Shown in pieces: positions 1-9,000 of a stretch of DNA of 43,308 nt. The translations under genes were made by a program, and so were the position numbers. Position 1 is the first letter of the stretch, and every line of letters starts with the position of its first letter. Origin of the DNA: Gammaproteobacteria bacterium. Its GTDB lineage: Bacteria; Pseudomonadota; Gammaproteobacteria; Ga0077536. The stretch is taken from NCBI GenBank assembly GCA_024234975.1, contig JACKNH010000029.1, forward strand, positions 1 through 43,308, written 5' to 3'. Below the pieces are notes generated by a model that was not told where the DNA came from, ran no database searches, and saw only the letters and a program-made list of their open reading frames with translations.

Positions 1-49
1 GCAGTTCATTGACTATTCGGTACTTGAAGAGGCGTTGGAACGACAGTAA
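1..49 (+). CDS. C-terminal end of an unidentified protein (partial)
   Basis: The frame ending in TAA at 47-49 is open back to the window edge and reads QFIDYSVLEEALERQ. It is followed by a strong terminator hairpin at 69-119, as expected for the 3' end of a real gene. Only 15 residues are visible, so no function can be given. It converges on the TonB receptor gene. Confidence 0.5.
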   Translation, partial: QFIDYSVLEEALERQ

Positions 50-68
50 GGCGCGATGCCGGGGTCGC

Positions 69-119
69 GGCCGGCGGTCGAACGAGGTCTGGAACCCGTT
101 CGACGCGCCGGCCTGTTTT
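69..119 (+). terminator. Rho-independent terminator
   Basis: The left arm at 69-84 (GGCCGGCGGTCGAACG) pairs with 97-113 (CGTTCGAC-G-CGCCGGCC). The 16-bp stem has a single bulged G and a 12-nt loop, and is followed by TGTTTT. The T-run lies on the plus-strand side, so it terminates the truncated gene at the window start. It sits between that gene and the converging TonB receptor gene. Confidence 0.8.
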
Positions 120-149
120 CCGCGGCGTCAGCCAGTCAACCTGAGATGA

Positions 150-2441
150 CTACATCCGGTAGTTCACCTGGAAGTAGAACAACCTGGGATCGCCGGCAGC
201 ACCGAGGTCGTTGCCGGTCGAGCCGCTGTAGTTGCGATAGTAGTAATACTCCTTGTCTGTCAGGTTGGTACCCACCACCGAAAATTCGAGTTGGGGATAA
301 TTGGTTGGTACGAAGCCGATGCGCGCACTCAACAAGCCGTACTCCGGTTGATTAGTATCCGGGTCCGCCAGCTTGAGTATCGTGCTGCTCTTGTAGGAAT
401 AGGTGCCGCGCAGCGACATATTCCCCAGGTCTCCCAGAGGAAACTCGTAGGTTGCGCCGAACGTGGCTGACCAGTCGGGAACGTAGGGCAGCGGTGTGCC
501 CGCTTCGTGGACCAGTCCGTCGCGTGCAGAGGCCTCCACCGCGTCCGGCGTCACTGAAGTAAACCGTGCATGGTTGTATCCCACAGAGGCATTCAGCGTC
601 AGGCCGGGCGCCGCCACGGCTTCGAAGTCGACTTCAAAGCCCCGTATGCGCGCGTCACCACCATTCTGGGTGGTACGGAATGAGTTGGGCGGAATGATCA
701 CCGTGATCTGCGTACCTTGATACTTGCTGGTGAATACTGCGGCGTTGAACGTCATCCGGTCGTCAAACAGCGTCGACTTCAGGCCGAGTTCCCAGGTGGT
801 GAGGTCTTCCGGATCGTAGGAGGGAATGCCCTGTCCTTCCAGCGGATTGCCGAATCCGCCGCTCTTGAATCCTTCGGCGTAACTGGCATAGACGAATACA
901 TCATCATTGGCCTGCCAGTTGATGCCGACACGCGGCGTGAATGCCGTCCACTTGTCACTGTCGGAGGTCAACGGGGTGACGACATCGCCGATTTCCGGTC
1001 GCTCGGACATGAATGAATAGGTCTTTTTATCCTTATTGATTCGGCCGCCGGCAAACACGTCGATGTCGTCGGTCAACTGGAAATTGACCTGGCCAAAGGC
1101 AGCGTAGCTGGTGGCGTCCATACCGAAGGAATCGTTACGGTCACGCGCGTCGGAGGTACGAGCGGTGATCTGGTAGACACCGTGCTCGAACAGCCCGATA
1201 CGCGAGGCCGACGCATTCTCGTCGAAGTAATACGCGCCGAGAACGAAGGTCGCGCGGCCATCGAGGAAGCTGCCGCTCAATTCGAGTTCCTGGCTGAACT
1301 GTTCGCTGTCGTTGGTGGATGCTGCGGCGTTCCGCGGATAAGGCGTTCCGTCACCTGCGACCTGGATGAACGAATCAAGCTCGCGATACGCGGTGGTCGA
1401 TTTCAGTCGCAGCGAGTCAGTCAGAGAATACGTGCCAACCAGGGACATGCCCCAGATATCCTGGTCGTCCTGGCTCGGCGAGGTTTCGTTGGTCAGCCGG
1501 TTGGTTGTCGTGGCCCAGCGGTTGTCGACAATTGAATCGGCGGGCAGCATCAGGCCGGGATTCAGCACCGGCGCGGCGATGGAATTGAATCGTGCGGGGC
1601 GCGCCAGCGTATTCGTGACGCTCAGCAACTGGCCATGGGTGCCCTTCTGGCGCTGGTAGGTATAGTCACCTGTCAGTTGCAGGCTGAATGTGTCCGACAC
1701 ATCCCAGAGCAATGAACCACGCGAAATGATTCGGCCTTCGGTACCGTAGCGCTCGTTGGTGATCAGGTTGCGCTGCCAACCATTGAAGTTCAGCGTTGCG
1801 ACGGAGAATTTCGCACCCAGCACGCCCTCGACCAATGGCCCGTTCAAATCCACGACGGCGTCGCGGCGACCATGGCTGCCAGCCCGGACGGTGAAGCGGC
1901 CCTTCAACGGTCCATCCACGCTCGGTTGGGTGGTGACGACGTTGATCGCGCCGCCAAGCGTATTCCTGCCGAACAGCGTGCCTTGCGGGCCTTTGAGCAC
2001 TTCGACGCGCTCGATGTCCGGAATCGACATCAGGCCGCCGACGGTGCGGGCAATGTAGACACCATCGACGTAGAGACCGATGGCGGGGTCGGTCGGGATC
2101 AGGAAGTCACCGGTGCCGACGCCACGGATGAACGCGGCAATGGCGCTGGTGCCACCGGCGGGACGCTTGGTCGGACTGATTTCCACGTTAGGGGCATAGC
2201 TCGTAATCGCACCGAGATTCTGGATACCCAGGTCATCCAGCCGCTCAGACGTGAATGCCTTGATGGCGATGGGTGTTTGCTGAAGATTGGTTTCCCGCCG
2301 TTCCGCAGTGACGAAAATCTCTTCGACCTGGTTCGGCGCATTGGCCGCGGCGGCGACCGGCACCGATGCCGGCAAAAGGCCTGCGATGGCGACCGCCAGC
2401 CCGGTTAGAACAAAGCAATAACTAGACTGATTCCGATTCAT
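150..2441 (-). CDS. TonB-dependent outer-membrane receptor
   Basis: The 763-residue protein begins with a signal peptide (about residues 1-33, ending in an Ala-rich stretch). An N-terminal plug domain follows, with the segment VEEIFVTAERRETNLQQTP, the plug motif GPQGTLFGRNTLGGAIN and a VERVEVLKGPQG-like stretch. The rest is a 22-strand-type beta-barrel. It should take up a substrate across the outer membrane using TonB energy. Size and barrel style match the large receptor family of aromatic and steroid degraders. The start is the ATG at 2439-2441, preceded by GGGGGAG; an in-frame extension to 2513 lies over the promoter and is unlikely. Operators of the island palindrome and a promoter lie directly upstream, so it is probably controlled by the TetR protein at 12741. 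The substrate cannot be read from the sequence. Confidence 0.95.
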   Translation of the reverse strand: MNRNQSSYCFVLTGLAVAIAGLLPASVPVAAAANAPNQVEEIFVTAERRETNLQQTPIAIKAFTSERLDDLGIQNLGAITSYAPNVEISPTKRPAGGTSAIAAFIRGVGTGDFLIPTDPAIGLYVDGVYIARTVGGLMSIPDIERVEVLKGPQGTLFGRNTLGGAINVVTTQPSVDGPLKGRFTVRAGSHGRRDAVVDLNGPLVEGVLGAKFSVATLNFNGWQRNLITNERYGTEGRIISRGSLLWDVSDTFSLQLTGDYTYQRQKGTHGQLLSVTNTLARPARFNSIAAPVLNPGLMLPADSIVDNRWATTTNRLTNETSPSQDDQDIWGMSLVGTYSLTDSLRLKSTTAYRELDSFIQVAGDGTPYPRNAAASTNDSEQFSQELELSGSFLDGRATFVLGAYYFDENASASRIGLFEHGVYQITARTSDARDRNDSFGMDATSYAAFGQVNFQLTDDIDVFAGGRINKDKKTYSFMSERPEIGDVVTPLTSDSDKWTAFTPRVGINWQANDDVFVYASYAEGFKSGGFGNPLEGQGIPSYDPEDLTTWELGLKSTLFDDRMTFNAAVFTSKYQGTQITVIIPPNSFRTTQNGGDARIRGFEVDFEAVAAPGLTLNASVGYNHARFTSVTPDAVEASARDGLVHEAGTPLPYVPDWSATFGATYEFPLGDLGNMSLRGTYSYKSSTILKLADPDTNQPEYGLLSARIGFVPTNYPQLEFSVVGTNLTDKEYYYYRNYSGSTGNDLGAAGDPRLFYFQVNYRM

Positions 2442-2484
2442 ACGCGCTCCCCCAATGTGATAACGGATAAAGTCATAGATGTGT

Positions 2485-2513
2485 ACTATTGCTGCAACCA
2501 GATATTTAGTCAA
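2485..2513 (-). promoter_or_regulatory. Promoter of the TonB receptor gene
   Basis: On the minus strand, TTGACT (2508-2513) is followed after exactly 17 nt by AATAGT (2485-2490). This is a plausible sigma-70 promoter. The -35 box lies inside the palindromic operator at 2508-2523, so a repressor bound there would block RNA polymerase. The assignment is by eye. Confidence 0.5.
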
Positions 2514-2523
2514 CCGTATGACT
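2508..2523. promoter_or_regulatory. Operator palindrome O1 (TonB receptor promoter)
   Basis: AGTCAACCGTATGACT has inverted arms AGTCA/TGACT around ACCGTA. It is one of four well-matched copies in the window, all at promoters (others at 11613, 12667 and 13426). A weaker copy with only the right half intact (AATCGAGCGTATGACT) starts 18 bp away at 2526. A lone left half (AGTCAT) lies at 2471. Confidence 0.7.
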
Positions 2524-2525
2524 TA

Positions 2526-2541
2526 AATCGAGCGTATGACT
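2526..2541. promoter_or_regulatory. Degenerate operator O2 next to O1
   Basis: AATCGAGCGTATGACT keeps the right half-site GCGTATGACT of the island palindrome but not the left. It starts 18 bp from O1, so its half-site lies on a similar helix face, which could allow cooperative binding. It could also be a chance half-site. Confidence 0.4.
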
Positions 2542-2596
2542 TGTTTCGGCCATCAGACGCCGGGGGCAGTTGCGACGAGGGAGGGGTGAAATCCTG

Positions 2597-3889
2597 TCAG
2601 CGCGCCGAGGGCGCCGTCGCGCCCAGGGTGGTCTCGATGAAATGCCTCAGTGCTTCGGTGACCCGCGCCTCGTCCCATTGGCGCGAGTCGACCTGATGAA
2701 CGGACAGCCTCAACAGCGGGATCCCGGCCCGCAAAAAAGCTTCGTCCGCGAACGGCCATGCGTCGCCGAGAATCACGACCCCGTCGATGCCGGCCTGCAG
2801 TGCCTCCTTGACGAACCAGCCGCTGGGCCACGGTTCCATGCTCATGTACTGGGTGAAAACGGCGTACCTGGAAGACAACGTCCGCACGGGATCGGCATCG
2901 CCGTATCGCAAATAAGCATCCGCCGCGTACCCGAGATACATGGACCAGACAAATACCGCGCCGTAGTCAGCCATGAACTGTTCGTAGAAATCGACGTTGA
3001 ACCACAGGCCCTGGCCGAGCCACGCCAGACGCAGGCGTTCATTTGCACATGCACCCAGGCCAGCTCTTGCCCGGTCTTCCACTTCCTGGCGGAACAACCC
3101 GGCCGCGTCCCGCGCCCATTCCGTGCCTCGGTGCCATTGGGGCATCATCACGCTGGTGAATGTATCGCTGACGCCGACAGGGGCCGGCCGGGTATTTGAA
3201 ATAAGGTCGCGCGCCGCGCGAAAGTGTTCCTCGGTCTCATTGACCAAATCGAGGACCTGCCGCAGGCGCTCGATGTCGAACACCCTGCCAGTCAACCTCT
3301 CCAGGGTCCGTATCAACCGCCAGGTCTCGGCAACGTGCAGATCAAGTAACGCCGGATCAATCAAATCCGCCCACCGGTGCGGACCGAAATCCCACCATTG
3401 CGCAGGGCCGCCGACCTGGATTGCGCGTTCGAAGGGAAAATAATCAGCGCCGCAGGTCCGCGCCCAGAGTTCATAGATCTTGCCCTGATTGTCATCGCGC
3501 GGATCGCCAATGATGATCGAGGGAACAGGCAATCCACCCCAGGGCGCGGATTGAGGATCCGCATCGAAACATGAGGCAAACGCCAGCGAAAAATACTGCT
3601 CTTGATCATCCGGCCAACCACGCCGACGCAACTCGTTCAGGTATGCCGGAGCTTTCTGCTTGGCCGAAACCAGCGACGACCACCACTGTACGGTCACAAA
3701 CGGGATATCCATTGCGCGCAGAACTTCCAGGGGTGCTTCAGCGGCAATAATGGCGAAAGGCTCGCCGGCGGCAACTGCCGCCTGCATTTCACGGAACCAT
3801 TGACGGTGGTACGTATAACCAAGGTGCGCAGACTCGAGTCCGACGCCGCGTCGTTTCCGCTGCCTTGCAGGTACCGGCGGTTCAGCCAT
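2597..3889 (-). CDS. HGD-D family (2-hydroxyacyl-CoA dehydratase-like) large subunit A
   Basis: The 430-residue protein has the overall organisation of the large subunit of 2-hydroxyacyl-CoA dehydratases and benzoyl-CoA reductases. Signature stretches shared with the paralogues at 7768 and 19595 are PWGGLP (116-121) and QWHRGT (251-256). The cysteines that hold a [4Fe-4S] cluster in HadB-type enzymes are not there: the CNNxC position reads DPRDDNQ (129-135) and the RSC position near the C-terminus reads GDAW. Three other cysteines occur elsewhere. The start ATG (3887-3889) overlaps the stop of the upstream subunit gene by 8 bp, so the two are translationally coupled and probably form a heterodimer. 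Family membership is well supported; dehydration or reduction chemistry by the classical radical route is doubtful. Confidence 0.8.
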   Translation of the reverse strand: MAEPPVPARQRKRRGVGLESAHLGYTYHRQWFREMQAAVAAGEPFAIIAAEAPLEVLRAMDIPFVTVQWWSSLVSAKQKAPAYLNELRRRGWPDDQEQYFSLAFASCFDADPQSAPWGGLPVPSIIIGDPRDDNQGKIYELWARTCGADYFPFERAIQVGGPAQWWDFGPHRWADLIDPALLDLHVAETWRLIRTLERLTGRVFDIERLRQVLDLVNETEEHFRAARDLISNTRPAPVGVSDTFTSVMMPQWHRGTEWARDAAGLFRQEVEDRARAGLGACANERLRLAWLGQGLWFNVDFYEQFMADYGAVFVWSMYLGYAADAYLRYGDADPVRTLSSRYAVFTQYMSMEPWPSGWFVKEALQAGIDGVVILGDAWPFADEAFLRAGIPLLRLSVHQVDSRQWDEARVTEALRHFIETTLGATAPSAR

Positions 3890-4988
3890 GACGCAAACCG
3901 GCCGCCCAGGTTTCAATGCGCTCGTCGATGAGTTGCGGGACCGGGTCATACGGCAGATCGTCCAACAGCAGGAACGGCAACTCGCCGAGCGCCTCCTGCT
4001 GATCAGGAACGTCCCAACGCGCAGCAGGATCACCAGCGCGCACCAGACAGAGAACACCGGCGATGCGCTGCTCACGCGCCCGTGCTGCCGTTTGTCGCGC
4101 CCGTTCGCTGGCCGGAAACTTCGCCGACCTTACCGGGCTGCGCTGAAAACGATCGATAATCGCGGCCAGTGGATCGTGCACCTCGTTGTCGGATGTGTGA
4201 AATACGAACCGGGCCGCACGGTCATGGTCCTCGCCGACCACCCGCAATCCGTGCCGCTCGATGAGTTCGTAATAACCGGCATGGTCATGCGCGCTACCGG
4301 TGACGAGCACCTTTTTCCCTGTACAAACAGGATTGCTACGCCACTGGCCGACCAGTGACCAGATGAGTACTCCATACTGCACCGGCTCCATCACATCGGA
4401 GGCGGCTGCCGCTAGCAACGTATCACATCCCGAAATTCTTCCCTGGCGACGCAACAGATCGATCTCCCGCCAGGCAGCCCGATGCCTTTCATACAATGCG
4501 AGAGCCTCGCGCAGAGCCCCGTCATCACAACCGCCCAGCGCAGCAATCAGCTGCCGGGCGCGAACCATGTTGTAGGTACGCGTGCTGTCCGCGGAGCCAT
4601 GCAGCAGGTCAAGGAAATGCAAGGGTGGAACACGAGCTGCTTGCCCGGGATACAGGCGCATGAACTCGCGCAATGCGTAGAACACCCGTACATACGTTTC
4701 GCAGGCATGAGAGAAGACGATGCAATCCAGGTCGCCGAAGGAACCTTCGACAATCATCTGAAACAGGATCTTCGCCTTCTCGTCCGCGCCTCCCGCCAGA
4801 TAGCGCTGGCCGAGTTCGTAACCATGACCAGGACGCGATGCCAGCCGCACCGGGTGCAGTCCGCAGGCGAGAACCAGTTCAGGGGGCACGTCGCCGCCGA
4901 CAATGCCAGCGCGCCTGCGGTTGTCACCCTGTCCGGTCAGCGCCGCATCGCGGGCCGCTTTCATCTCATCGAGGAAACTACGTTGCAT
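3882..4988 (-). CDS. HGD-D family small subunit A
   Basis: The 368-residue partner of large subunit A matches the HadC/BcrC-type fold order: VPPELVLACGLHPV near 34-47, then FSHACETYVRVF (92-103), then a C-terminal AGDPAARWDVP (318-328). In cluster-bearing relatives these places read CPEE, MCD and FCDPEEYDYP. Here the first Cys is Val34 and the third is Gly319; only the second, Cys96, is kept. It is the only subunit of the six in this window with any canonical ligand left. The start is the ATG at 4986-4988, 8 bp after the stop of the MFS gene. A longer frame back to 5093 overlaps that gene and is rejected. Confidence 0.8.
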   Translation of the reverse strand: MQRSFLDEMKAARDAALTGQGDNRRRAGIVGGDVPPELVLACGLHPVRLASRPGHGYELGQRYLAGGADEKAKILFQMIVEGSFGDLDCIVFSHACETYVRVFYALREFMRLYPGQAARVPPLHFLDLLHGSADSTRTYNMVRARQLIAALGGCDDGALREALALYERHRAAWREIDLLRRQGRISGCDTLLAAAASDVMEPVQYGVLIWSLVGQWRSNPVCTGKKVLVTGSAHDHAGYYELIERHGLRVVGEDHDRAARFVFHTSDNEVHDPLAAIIDRFQRSPVRSAKFPASERARQTAARAREQRIAGVLCLVRAGDPAARWDVPDQQEALGELPFLLLDDLPYDPVPQLIDERIETWAAGLRHG

Positions 4989-4996
4989 GTGCGCGT

Positions 4997-6298
4997 TCAG
5001 TCCACCGCTTCGGCCAGTCTGATATCGGCCTCGATGAAACGCGAACCGTATGCCAGCAGTATTGAACCGGCGGTGGCGAACACCGCGCAACACATCACGC
5101 CGTACCGTAATCCGTCCGCCCCGAACTCCGGCGTCAGCGCATCGCTGATGGCGCCGACGATGATCGGTCCTCCCCCAATGGCGACAATGGACGCAGTGAA
5201 TCCCTGCAACGACGATGCCAATGCGCGCATGCGCGGCCTGACGACACTCTGGTTGACCGCCAGCACCGGACCGAATTTAAACGCCGCCATGAAAGCGACC
5301 ATGCCCATGCCACCCAGAGTGACCCAGACCGAATCAAAGAAGGTGGCGGCCAGGATTGCCGGCGCCGCCAGGAAGGTGGCCAATGCGGGCCAGAGCAGTT
5401 TCCAGCGGTCACCGTAGCGGTTGCTGCGCTCGAGAATGACGGCGCCGCTCAGCGCGCCCAGCAGCCCGACGATGCCGGTAATCAGACCAAACGAGATACC
5501 GACTTCACTGGGTGACATTTCATGCACCCGGCGCAGATACGTTGGCGCCCACACGGTAAACCCGATGATGCCGATTTGCGAAATGACATAGCCGGCGGCT
5601 GTGCACAGGAATGTCCGCTGCCCGCGCAGGAATCGCAGCACCTCGCGCACGGGAGGCGCGGTGCGTTCATAGCCCTTTACGTGATTCCTTGCGGCTTCTC
5701 TCGCGCGATCGCGAAAGGTGAACCAGACCACGGCGCCGGCAATCAATCCGGGAATGCCCGCAACGATAAAGGCGCTGCGCCAACCGTGGTGGGTTTCGAA
5801 CCAGCCAATCACCGGATAGCAGAACAAGGCCGCCAGCGGTGAGCCCATGATCAATATGGACATGACGCGCGCCCGACTATCCTTGGTGGAACTGTCTGAC
5901 AGAATTGAATGCAATACCGGTGTCGTGGCTTCGCCGATACCGACGCCGATGCGCGCCAGCGCAAGTTGCAGGCCGTTCTGCACAAAGCCGCACAGCAGGG
6001 TCATGCCGCTCCACAATGCAGTCGACAGCGTGATGATGATGCGGCGGTCACTGCGATCTGCCCAGCGCGCTGCCGGCAAACCGAATACCGTATGGAAGAA
6101 CGAGAAGCCGAAGCCGGCAATAAGCGCCAGCATCGTATCTGAAAGCTTCAGGTCCGCCTTGATCGATTCCAGCAGCAGGTTGACGATGTTCCGATCGACG
6201 TACATCAACATGTACAACACCGTGAACAGGCCAACCGTGTAGGCCGAGTTTCTGCGCAGCGTTTCCCCGCTGTCGATCGCACTCGTGGAATTGTGCAT
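4997..6298 (-). CDS. MFS transporter
   Basis: The 433-residue integral membrane protein has about 12 hydrophobic segments. It carries MFS signatures: YMLMYVDRNIVN in the first helix and ARWADRSDRR (the loop 2-3 motif). It resembles the spinster-like MFS carriers common in degradation clusters. It probably moves the substrate or an intermediate across the inner membrane, driven by protons. The start ATG is preceded by AAAGGGGGGAAAC, a strong ribosome-binding site. It lies 43 bp downstream of the aldehyde dehydrogenase gene in the same operon and 8 bp before HGD-D small subunit A. Confidence 0.9.
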   Translation of the reverse strand: MHNSTSAIDSGETLRRNSAYTVGLFTVLYMLMYVDRNIVNLLLESIKADLKLSDTMLALIAGFGFSFFHTVFGLPAARWADRSDRRIIITLSTALWSGMTLLCGFVQNGLQLALARIGVGIGEATTPVLHSILSDSSTKDSRARVMSILIMGSPLAALFCYPVIGWFETHHGWRSAFIVAGIPGLIAGAVVWFTFRDRAREAARNHVKGYERTAPPVREVLRFLRGQRTFLCTAAGYVISQIGIIGFTVWAPTYLRRVHEMSPSEVGISFGLITGIVGLLGALSGAVILERSNRYGDRWKLLWPALATFLAAPAILAATFFDSVWVTLGGMGMVAFMAAFKFGPVLAVNQSVVRPRMRALASSLQGFTASIVAIGGGPIIVGAISDALTPEFGADGLRYGVMCCAVFATAGSILLAYGSRFIEADIRLAEAVD

Positions 6299-6341
6299 GT
6301 TTCCCCCCTTTATACCTTACCGATCTGCGGGTGCGCGTGGT

Positions 6342-7778
6342 TCAACCCGGCTGACTGGTGACGAATCTTGAAACCAGGTAGGGCTCGATGGCGTCGGAGC
6401 CACCTTCCGAGCCGTAGCCGGAATCCTTGATGCCACCAAAGGGCACTTCCGGCAGACCCATGCCGATGTGATTGATGGTGATCATGCCGGATTCGATCTC
6501 GTTGGCCAGCCGATGTGCGGTGCGCGCCGACGAAGTAAATGCGAACGCGCCAAGCCCGACGGGCAACCGGTTGGCTTCTGTGATCGCCGCATCTAATTCA
6601 TCGAACGGCGACACCAATGCGACGGGTCCGAAAGGTTCTTCGTTCATGATACGCATCGCAGGATCGAGGCCCGTCAGAATGGTCGGTTCGTAGAAGTAGC
6701 CGGTGTCGCCGATTCGCCGACCCCCGGTTTCGAGCTTCGCGCCTTTTGCCACCGCATCATCAACCATGCCCTGCACGGCTTGCACACGCTTCAGATTGAT
6801 CAGCGGACCCATGCGCGTCGCCGGGTCAAAACCATCGCCAACCTTCACGTTACGCGCACCGGCAATGAATCCCTCAACGAACTCGTCATGGACCTTACGG
6901 TGGACGAGGAATCTGGTCGGCGAGATACAGGTCTGACCGGCCGCGCGGAACTTGAATGCGGAGAACAATGCGACCACAGCCTGCACATCGGCATCATCAC
7001 AGATGATGACCGGTGCGTGTCCACCCAGCTCCATGGTCGTTCGCTTCATGTGTCTGCCAGCGAGTTCGGCCAGTTGTTTGCCGACGGCGACCGAACCGGT
7101 GAAACTCGCTTTGCGGATCACCGGATGTGGTATCAGGTAGCTGCTGATTTCGGCCGGCACACCGTAAACCAGGTTGACCACGCCGGCCGGCACGCCAGCA
7201 TCCGCCAGCGCCTGAACCAGTGCCGCGGGTGACGCGGGCGTTTCTTCCGGACCTTTGACAATGATTGCACAGCCGGCGGCCAGTGCCGCGGCCAACTTGC
7301 GGATGGTCTGGTTGATGGGGAAATTCCATGGCGTGAATGCTGCCACCGGGCCGACCGGCAGTTTGTGCACCGCCTGCGTCACCGACGGTGACCGTGCCGG
7401 TATGAGCTGTCCATAGGTTCGTTGTGCTTCACCGGCAAACCAGTCCAGAACATCGCCGGCAAGCAAGGTTTCGGTGCGCGCTTCCGTCAGCGGCTTGCCC
7501 TGTTCCAGCGTCAGGATTTCGGCAATGCGATCCGCGCGTTCGCGGATCAGCGTGGCGGCACGGCGCAGGATGCTTGCGCGCTCAAACGCAGCGGTGCGCC
7601 GCCAGAGGTCGAACCCGGCCTGTACGGCAGTCAAGGCCAGATCCAGATCATCGGTCGACGCTTTAGCCACCTGGCCGATCTGTTGACCGGTGGCCGGATT
7701 TTCGACCGGGATGAACGCGCCGCTGATGGCCGGCCGCCATTCGCCACCGATATACAATCCCGTATCTTCATACTGCAT
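6342..7778 (-). CDS. NAD(P)-dependent aldehyde dehydrogenase
   Basis: The 478-residue protein is a full-length ALDH-superfamily enzyme of the succinate-semialdehyde dehydrogenase-like group. It has TPWNFP (N152), VKGPEETP (K175), ELGGHAP (E250) and the catalytic AGQTCISPTR (C284). It oxidises an aldehyde to the acid. In this operon the natural partner is the stilbene-cleaving oxygenase, whose products are aldehydes (inference). The ATG at 7776-7778 overlaps the stop of HGD-D large subunit B by 11 bp and has an AGAG site upstream. Exact substrate unknown. Confidence 0.92.
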   Translation of the reverse strand: MQYEDTGLYIGGEWRPAISGAFIPVENPATGQQIGQVAKASTDDLDLALTAVQAGFDLWRRTAAFERASILRRAATLIRERADRIAEILTLEQGKPLTEARTETLLAGDVLDWFAGEAQRTYGQLIPARSPSVTQAVHKLPVGPVAAFTPWNFPINQTIRKLAAALAAGCAIIVKGPEETPASPAALVQALADAGVPAGVVNLVYGVPAEISSYLIPHPVIRKASFTGSVAVGKQLAELAGRHMKRTTMELGGHAPVIICDDADVQAVVALFSAFKFRAAGQTCISPTRFLVHRKVHDEFVEGFIAGARNVKVGDGFDPATRMGPLINLKRVQAVQGMVDDAVAKGAKLETGGRRIGDTGYFYEPTILTGLDPAMRIMNEEPFGPVALVSPFDELDAAITEANRLPVGLGAFAFTSSARTAHRLANEIESGMITINHIGMGLPEVPFGGIKDSGYGSEGGSDAIEPYLVSRFVTSQPG

Positions 7779-9000
7779 GACGTTCTCTCCCGTTCAACAG
7801 GCGTTGTTCTATGAATGCGCCGATGCGATCGCAGATTTCCGCATCACCGGCGGGACGTGGTATCGCGAGATAGGGGATCCCGGCCGCTTCAACGATTTGC
7901 TGCTGCAATGACACGCCATTGGCCATCGCCGGTTCAACGACAATGGCTGCATCACATCGATGGCGACGTGCAACATCGATAATCCGGTACGGTCCCCAAT
8001 CGAACAGCAGCATGTGGCGGGCGGCGAGTGCGCGTAACGGATCGGCCGGGTCGAATCGTCGACGGTACAGGCCTGGAATATCGGTGTACGAGCAGCACAC
8101 GGTGACCGCGCCATAACGCGTTTCGATTTCATCGTGCCATGGGGGTGTCTGCACGCTGTAGTAGAGGCGGAATCGTTCGTTTTCGTAGGCGCCGATACCT
8201 TCGTCAACGCGCTGGCGGATTTCTTCTTCGTAGCGGGTGATGAGGTCCACGCCCAGTGGCGAGCCTCGATGCCACATTGCTTGGTATATCGAAATCTGGT
8301 CGCGGATGTGCACCGGGCACACTGGCGCCGCCGCGATGGCTTGTTGGGCACGGGTCCAGATCGACATCTGTTCGTTGATCAACGCCATGACCTGCGCCAA
8401 CCGGGTCACGGTAAGGCGGCGGCCGGTGATTGCCTCGACCCGCGCGACAAGTTGCCGCTCCTGCGCGATGCGATAGTCCAGACGCGCAGGGTCGACCATG
8501 GCTTCCCAATTGTGCTCGAGATGTTGCCACCATTCCCTGGGGAGTGGCCGGAAGGGGGGCGAAGGGAAGCTGAAATCCATCGTGAAGTTTGCGCAGCCCA
8601 GCTTTGCCGCCCACAACTCGCAGACCCGCGTTTCCATCTCGTTGCGCGAACTGCCGCAGATGATGGTAGGCGTCGGCAGGCCGCCCCAGGGCGCGTCTTC
8701 GGGGCTGAGGCTGGCCGCGAGCGCAAAGCCGAAGAAGTGGGCGCCGGGATAGCCTTCCGCCTGCAGGATGGCATTCATGCGGGCCTGTTTGCGCTGGGCG
8801 AGGATCAGGTAATTCCAGTAGTTGATGGCCAGCACCGGAATATCCATGGCGATGAACAGTTCTTCGGCTTCATCGCCATTGCAGATCGCGAACGGCCCGC
8901 CGGCCGCCACGCTCTGCCGTGTGCGTTTCACCCAATCCCGTTGCAGCGCACGGACCTCCTCGACCGCCTGTAACCGTGAGGAGATGCTCGGCAGGTTCAT
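7768..9000 (-). CDS. HGD-D family large subunit B
   Basis: The 410-residue paralogue of the subunits at 2597 and 19595 shares PWGGLP (104-109) and WHRGS (243-247). At the usual CNNxC cluster motif it reads CGSSRNE (115-121), with Arg119 at the second (ligand) Cys. At the usual RSC motif it reads PAMANG. It therefore lacks the canonical [4Fe-4S] ligands. The start ATG at 8998-9000 overlaps the stop of small subunit B as ATGA, giving tight coupling. A longer frame to 9126 would run into the partner gene and is rejected. Classical 2-hydroxyacyl-CoA dehydratase activity is uncertain. Confidence 0.8.
   Translation of the reverse strand: MNLPSISSRLQAVEEVRALQRDWVKRTRQSVAAGGPFAICNGDEAEELFIAMDIPVLAINYWNYLILAQRKQARMNAILQAEGYPGAHFFGFALAASLSPEDAPWGGLPTPTIICGSSRNEMETRVCELWAAKLGCANFTMDFSFPSPPFRPLPREWWQHLEHNWEAMVDPARLDYRIAQERQLVARVEAITGRRLTVTRLAQVMALINEQMSIWTRAQQAIAAAPVCPVHIRDQISIYQAMWHRGSPLGVDLITRYEEEIRQRVDEGIGAYENERFRLYYSVQTPPWHDEIETRYGAVTVCCSYTDIPGLYRRRFDPADPLRALAARHMLLFDWGPYRIIDVARRHRCDAAIVVEPAMANGVSLQQQIVEAAGIPYLAIPRPAGDAEICDRIGAFIEQRLLNGRERHAV

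Noticed and set aside
496..2408. Long open frames on the plus strand across the TonB receptor gene
   Set aside because: They overlap a well-supported gene on the other strand, have no family motifs, and reflect the GC bias of the third codon position.
3940..3955. GTCATACGG half-site
   Set aside because: It is inside a gene and lacks a matching second arm.
3890..4075. N-terminal extension of HGD-D large subunit A
   Set aside because: The extension lies inside the upstream small-subunit gene in another frame; the family homology starts after the ATG at 3889.
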